A DNA stretch of 64,000 nucleotides from Antedon bifida. Lineage: Eukaryota > Echinodermata > Crinoidea > Comatulida > Antedonidae. Below are positions 61,526 through 64,000 of the stretch, one piece after another (the stretch's first letter is position 1; each line of letters opens with the position of its first letter). Under the pieces are notes generated by a model. That model worked only from the letters and a program-made list of their open reading frames with translations. It did not search any database and was not told the origin of the DNA. A program made the translations under genes and the position numbers. The stretch lies in the NCBI GenBank assembly GCA_963402885.1, contig OY727100.1, positions 496,001 through 560,000 of the forward strand, written 5' to 3'.

Positions 61526-62035
61526 ATTTCAATTTCATATTTCACCACTTAGTATCATAGACCATAATCTAGCCCTTAACCTACATAATGCAGCGCCACA
61601 TTGTGATACACATGTGATTCTGTATTACGGAATTAAACTATGATACTGGTGGAGATGTGGAGATACAGCACTGTATTCAAAACATCTTGTGCCAGTGCCC
61701 ATGTGTTGCTACTATCTTGCTAACACAGAGAATTTTACATTTTACCCAAATGTCCTCATAGGCTATTCATTTGCCTCTTTCTCTCATTAATAAGAGATAC
61801 ATCAACAGTAGTAATTTAAGTACATGTTACTATTTAAGTTCCTTCACACAAACATCGCCACAATGTATTGCTTGCTTTTAAAAGTGTCGCCGAACGTTCG
61901 TTCATTTTGCTTACTATCATTAACAAAAGTTATTGTATTGCCAGATAGTTATTGTTTTTTTAATAATACAATTAACATAGTTTACTAATTGCTAAAGAAT
62001 CCCTTGTGTGTGAATCTTCAATAGAGAAAGTATTG

Positions 62036-62151
62036 ACTATGACGCAACAAGGACGTACGCGCAACGCAAGTAATTTAACCAATCACGACGAACATCCGAA
62101 TTGTCGTTTGTGATTGGTCAACTCGTCTGCGTTCGTCCTATTGGGAACCAA
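62036..62151. mobile_element. Family B element, left end lost
   Basis: AACGCAAGTAATTTAACCAA, TCGTTTGTGATTGGTCAACT and CCTATTGGGAACCAAAG are family B pieces; the left terminal repeat is absent. Confidence 0.75.
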
Positions 62152-62762
62152 AGATGACGGACGTAAAACTTCCGCATAATCCAGAAAATGTATAAATACA
62201 TAATGTATAGCTATCTCTGAGTGGGTTAATATATACTTTATTCAGGTTGAATATTAAAGTGGAATGTTACAAAATGCACACGGCGGCCGTATGCATAGCC
62301 GACCACGCGCTTAATAAGATCACACCTAACGATTCAGTTGATAAAACGTTAAATTTAGCTTATTCATTTCAAAAGGACATTTTCGGGTTATTAGTTATAA
62401 TTTAAATTATACAACGAATAATGGATATTAATTTGAAATCAATTCCCCACTCATTTTCACATAATTAAGCTTCATGATTCCTTAAATTTCGAGGGAAATG
62501 TATTCGAGTTCGTCGTTAAAAGCAGAAAAGAATACATTGTCTATGTCTATTCATATTATATATAAATCAAGGCGGTTAAAATGAATTATAATTATTTTGA
62601 AATGAGCTTGCAGACACGGTACTTGTTTAAAAGTGTTATTGTACATAAACTGTGTAATCGGTTGCATCCATCATTCCGTACCTGCAGGCAGCATTCACTG
62701 TGTTTACAAGTCTAGAAATAAATAGATTATAAACGTAATACTGTTCTATGTGTGCATGTTCA

Positions 62763-63101
62763 AAGCTTGGTTCCCACTAGCGACGCAACGCAAGGACGTA
62801 ACGCAATAACGACTTACGCAACGCAACACAATAACGACGTACGCAAGGACATGCCGCAACGCAATAACGACGTACGCAACGCAATAACGACGTACGCAAC
62901 GCAATAACGACGTACGCAATGACATGCCGCAACGCAATAACGACGTACGCATTGCAACGACGTACGCAACGCAACGACGTACGCAACGCAACGCAACGCA
63001 AAGGACGTACGCAACGCAAGGACGTATTTTGACCAAAACATGACAGGCGACTAGAATTCGAATAATCCATCGCTTGGGATTGAGTGAGAACCCCCAGCTT
63101 T
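62763..63101. mobile_element. Family B element with internal tandem expansion
   Basis: Opens with AAGCTTGGTTCCCACTAGCG and continues GACGCAACGCAAGGACGTAA, then carries many copies of ACGCAACGCAATAACGACGT and shorter ACGCAACGACGT units before TTTTGACC and AATAATCCATCGCTTGGGAT. The CpG-rich array makes open frames in several minus-strand registers, which are not genes. Confidence 0.9.
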
Positions 63102-63211
63102 AGTAAAAATAAAAGTATTAGGCCTATAGAAACTATGAAAAAAAAATGAACCCGAGAAATGTTGTAAACCTTAGAATGATGCTGCTGTCTGTCGTACGTC
63201 TCTCTCTTCTT

Positions 63212-63241
63212 CCCCTCCCAAATGTTTGGGAGGGGTTTTTT
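63212..63241 (+). other. Perfect hairpin followed by a T run
   Basis: CCCCTCCCAAA and TTTGGGAGGGG pair over 11 bases around a TG loop and are followed directly by seven or more T. In RNA this would be a stem with a U tail, resembling a pol III termination region. No A/B box was found just upstream. Confidence 0.6.
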
Positions 63242-64000
63242 TAATCATAAACCAGATGAAATTAAATGTCATTTATAGTAATCAAACCATTTGAAAAATT
63301 CGGTCGAGGACAAATAGAAGAAGATGAACCGAACTATTTTCATGATTCTAGTAGGCCTAATGTCTTTCTTTATTTCCATTCATAAACATTACAAAGCATA
63401 ATAGGTACAAAGAGAAAAAAAGGAAAAAAATGGAAATTAATTTATTAACAAAATCATATAAGATAAGATATAAGATAAATCATGCAAGCAAATTGAATGC
63501 TGAATATCTATCCTGAGGCCTATATGCGCGCCTATATTAATTGATGATGATGACTTGGTGATGAAAAATGAATTGTCATTAATATAAAATGACGAAGATG
63601 GAAATAACGACACGGATGGTGCTATGTTAATGAGGGGCATGGTAGCGGTGCGTGATAAATTAAAAACTCTGATTTATGATGTGGGCCTATAGTAATGCAT
63701 TTCATTGACATTCATATACAATTAATTTGTATACAATCAAATCAGTAGGCGAAATTCTGGAGATTACAGTAATTATACAGTAGTTCTCATACATCGAAAA
63801 AAACTCTATGTAGAGGGCGCTAGTACAAAATAAATTGTCTAATTCTTATTTGACGCATGCGCTTTGTAGTATTTTGTCCGTAGCAACGATCAAGAGCGAA
63901 AAAAAACATGGTAAATTTTCTGCTTTTTCTTATTAAATTTTAAATTGAATATACACTATTTTACGTCAGATAGATATTATAAAATCTAGAGTTGCAAACA

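Larger units (their letters stand above)
60004..64000. other. Region downstream of the peptide gene, no gene supported
   Basis: Contains the peptide-gene 3' UTR, a CRE tandem array, a SINE, three family B elements and a hairpin with a T-run. The last 150 bases are locally CpG-containing and may be a promoter, but no coding exon can be shown. Confidence 0.55.

Noticed and set aside
62746-63070. Three overlapping minus-strand frames rich in Cys, Arg and Val
   Set aside because: They are readings of the expanded ACGCAACG array inside a family B element.

Overview
The window is AT-rich animal genomic DNA. Genes are split by GT-AG introns (plus one probable GC-AG intron), no operons are seen, and TIR elements, tRNA-derived SINEs and tandem repeats are abundant. 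Gene content (a Scratch-type zinc-finger gene, CYBA/p22-phox and a full-length MEGF8) fits a bilaterian. The compact invertebrate-size introns, the transposon style and the high frequency of TAGGCCTA suggest a marine invertebrate deuterostome such as an echinoderm. That assignment is inference; nothing in the window fixes the species.

Layout. Positions 1-6893 carry no convincing exon and are probably the first intron of the Scratch gene, whose SNAG-encoding first exon would lie upstream. Positions 6894-8609 (+) hold three exons of a Scratch-family transcription factor with five C2H2-type fingers. Positions 12286-9999 (-) hold a six-exon CYBA gene (274 aa), the p22-phox subunit of NADPH oxidase; it faces the Scratch gene tail to tail. 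Positions 14788-36638 (+) hold a 39-exon MEGF8 gene (2754 aa as assembled here, every exon phase checked), divergent from CYBA. Its stop codon lies in the first unit of a 50-bp minisatellite. Positions 36639-43789 are repeat-rich intergenic DNA. Positions 43790-60003 (+) hold a five-exon gene for a small secreted cysteine-rich peptide precursor (114 aa, or about 85 aa with an alternative donor) that I cannot assign to a known family; this is the main novel candidate. Positions 60004-64000 hold four tandem CRE palindromes, a SINE, TIR elements and a hairpin, but no gene that I can support.

Repeats. Family A is a roughly 140-185 bp TIR element (end AGCTCTGTCTACACTATCAA) with nine copies, five of them in MEGF8 introns. 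Family B is a roughly 150 bp palindromic element (end AAGCTTGGTTCCCACTAG, core TTGACCAATCACAAGCGA) with about fourteen copies, mostly after 39 kb; some have grown into tandem arrays. There are also a pogo-like MITE, a 557-bp TIR element with a second shorter copy, three copies of one SINE and one of another, and several minisatellites.

The known genes do not form one pathway. Scratch proteins are neural transcriptional repressors, CYBA is the membrane partner of NOX enzymes making superoxide, and MEGF8 is a receptor-like membrane protein that acts with MOSMO and MGRN1 to restrain Hedgehog signalling in vertebrates. Roles here are inferred by homology.
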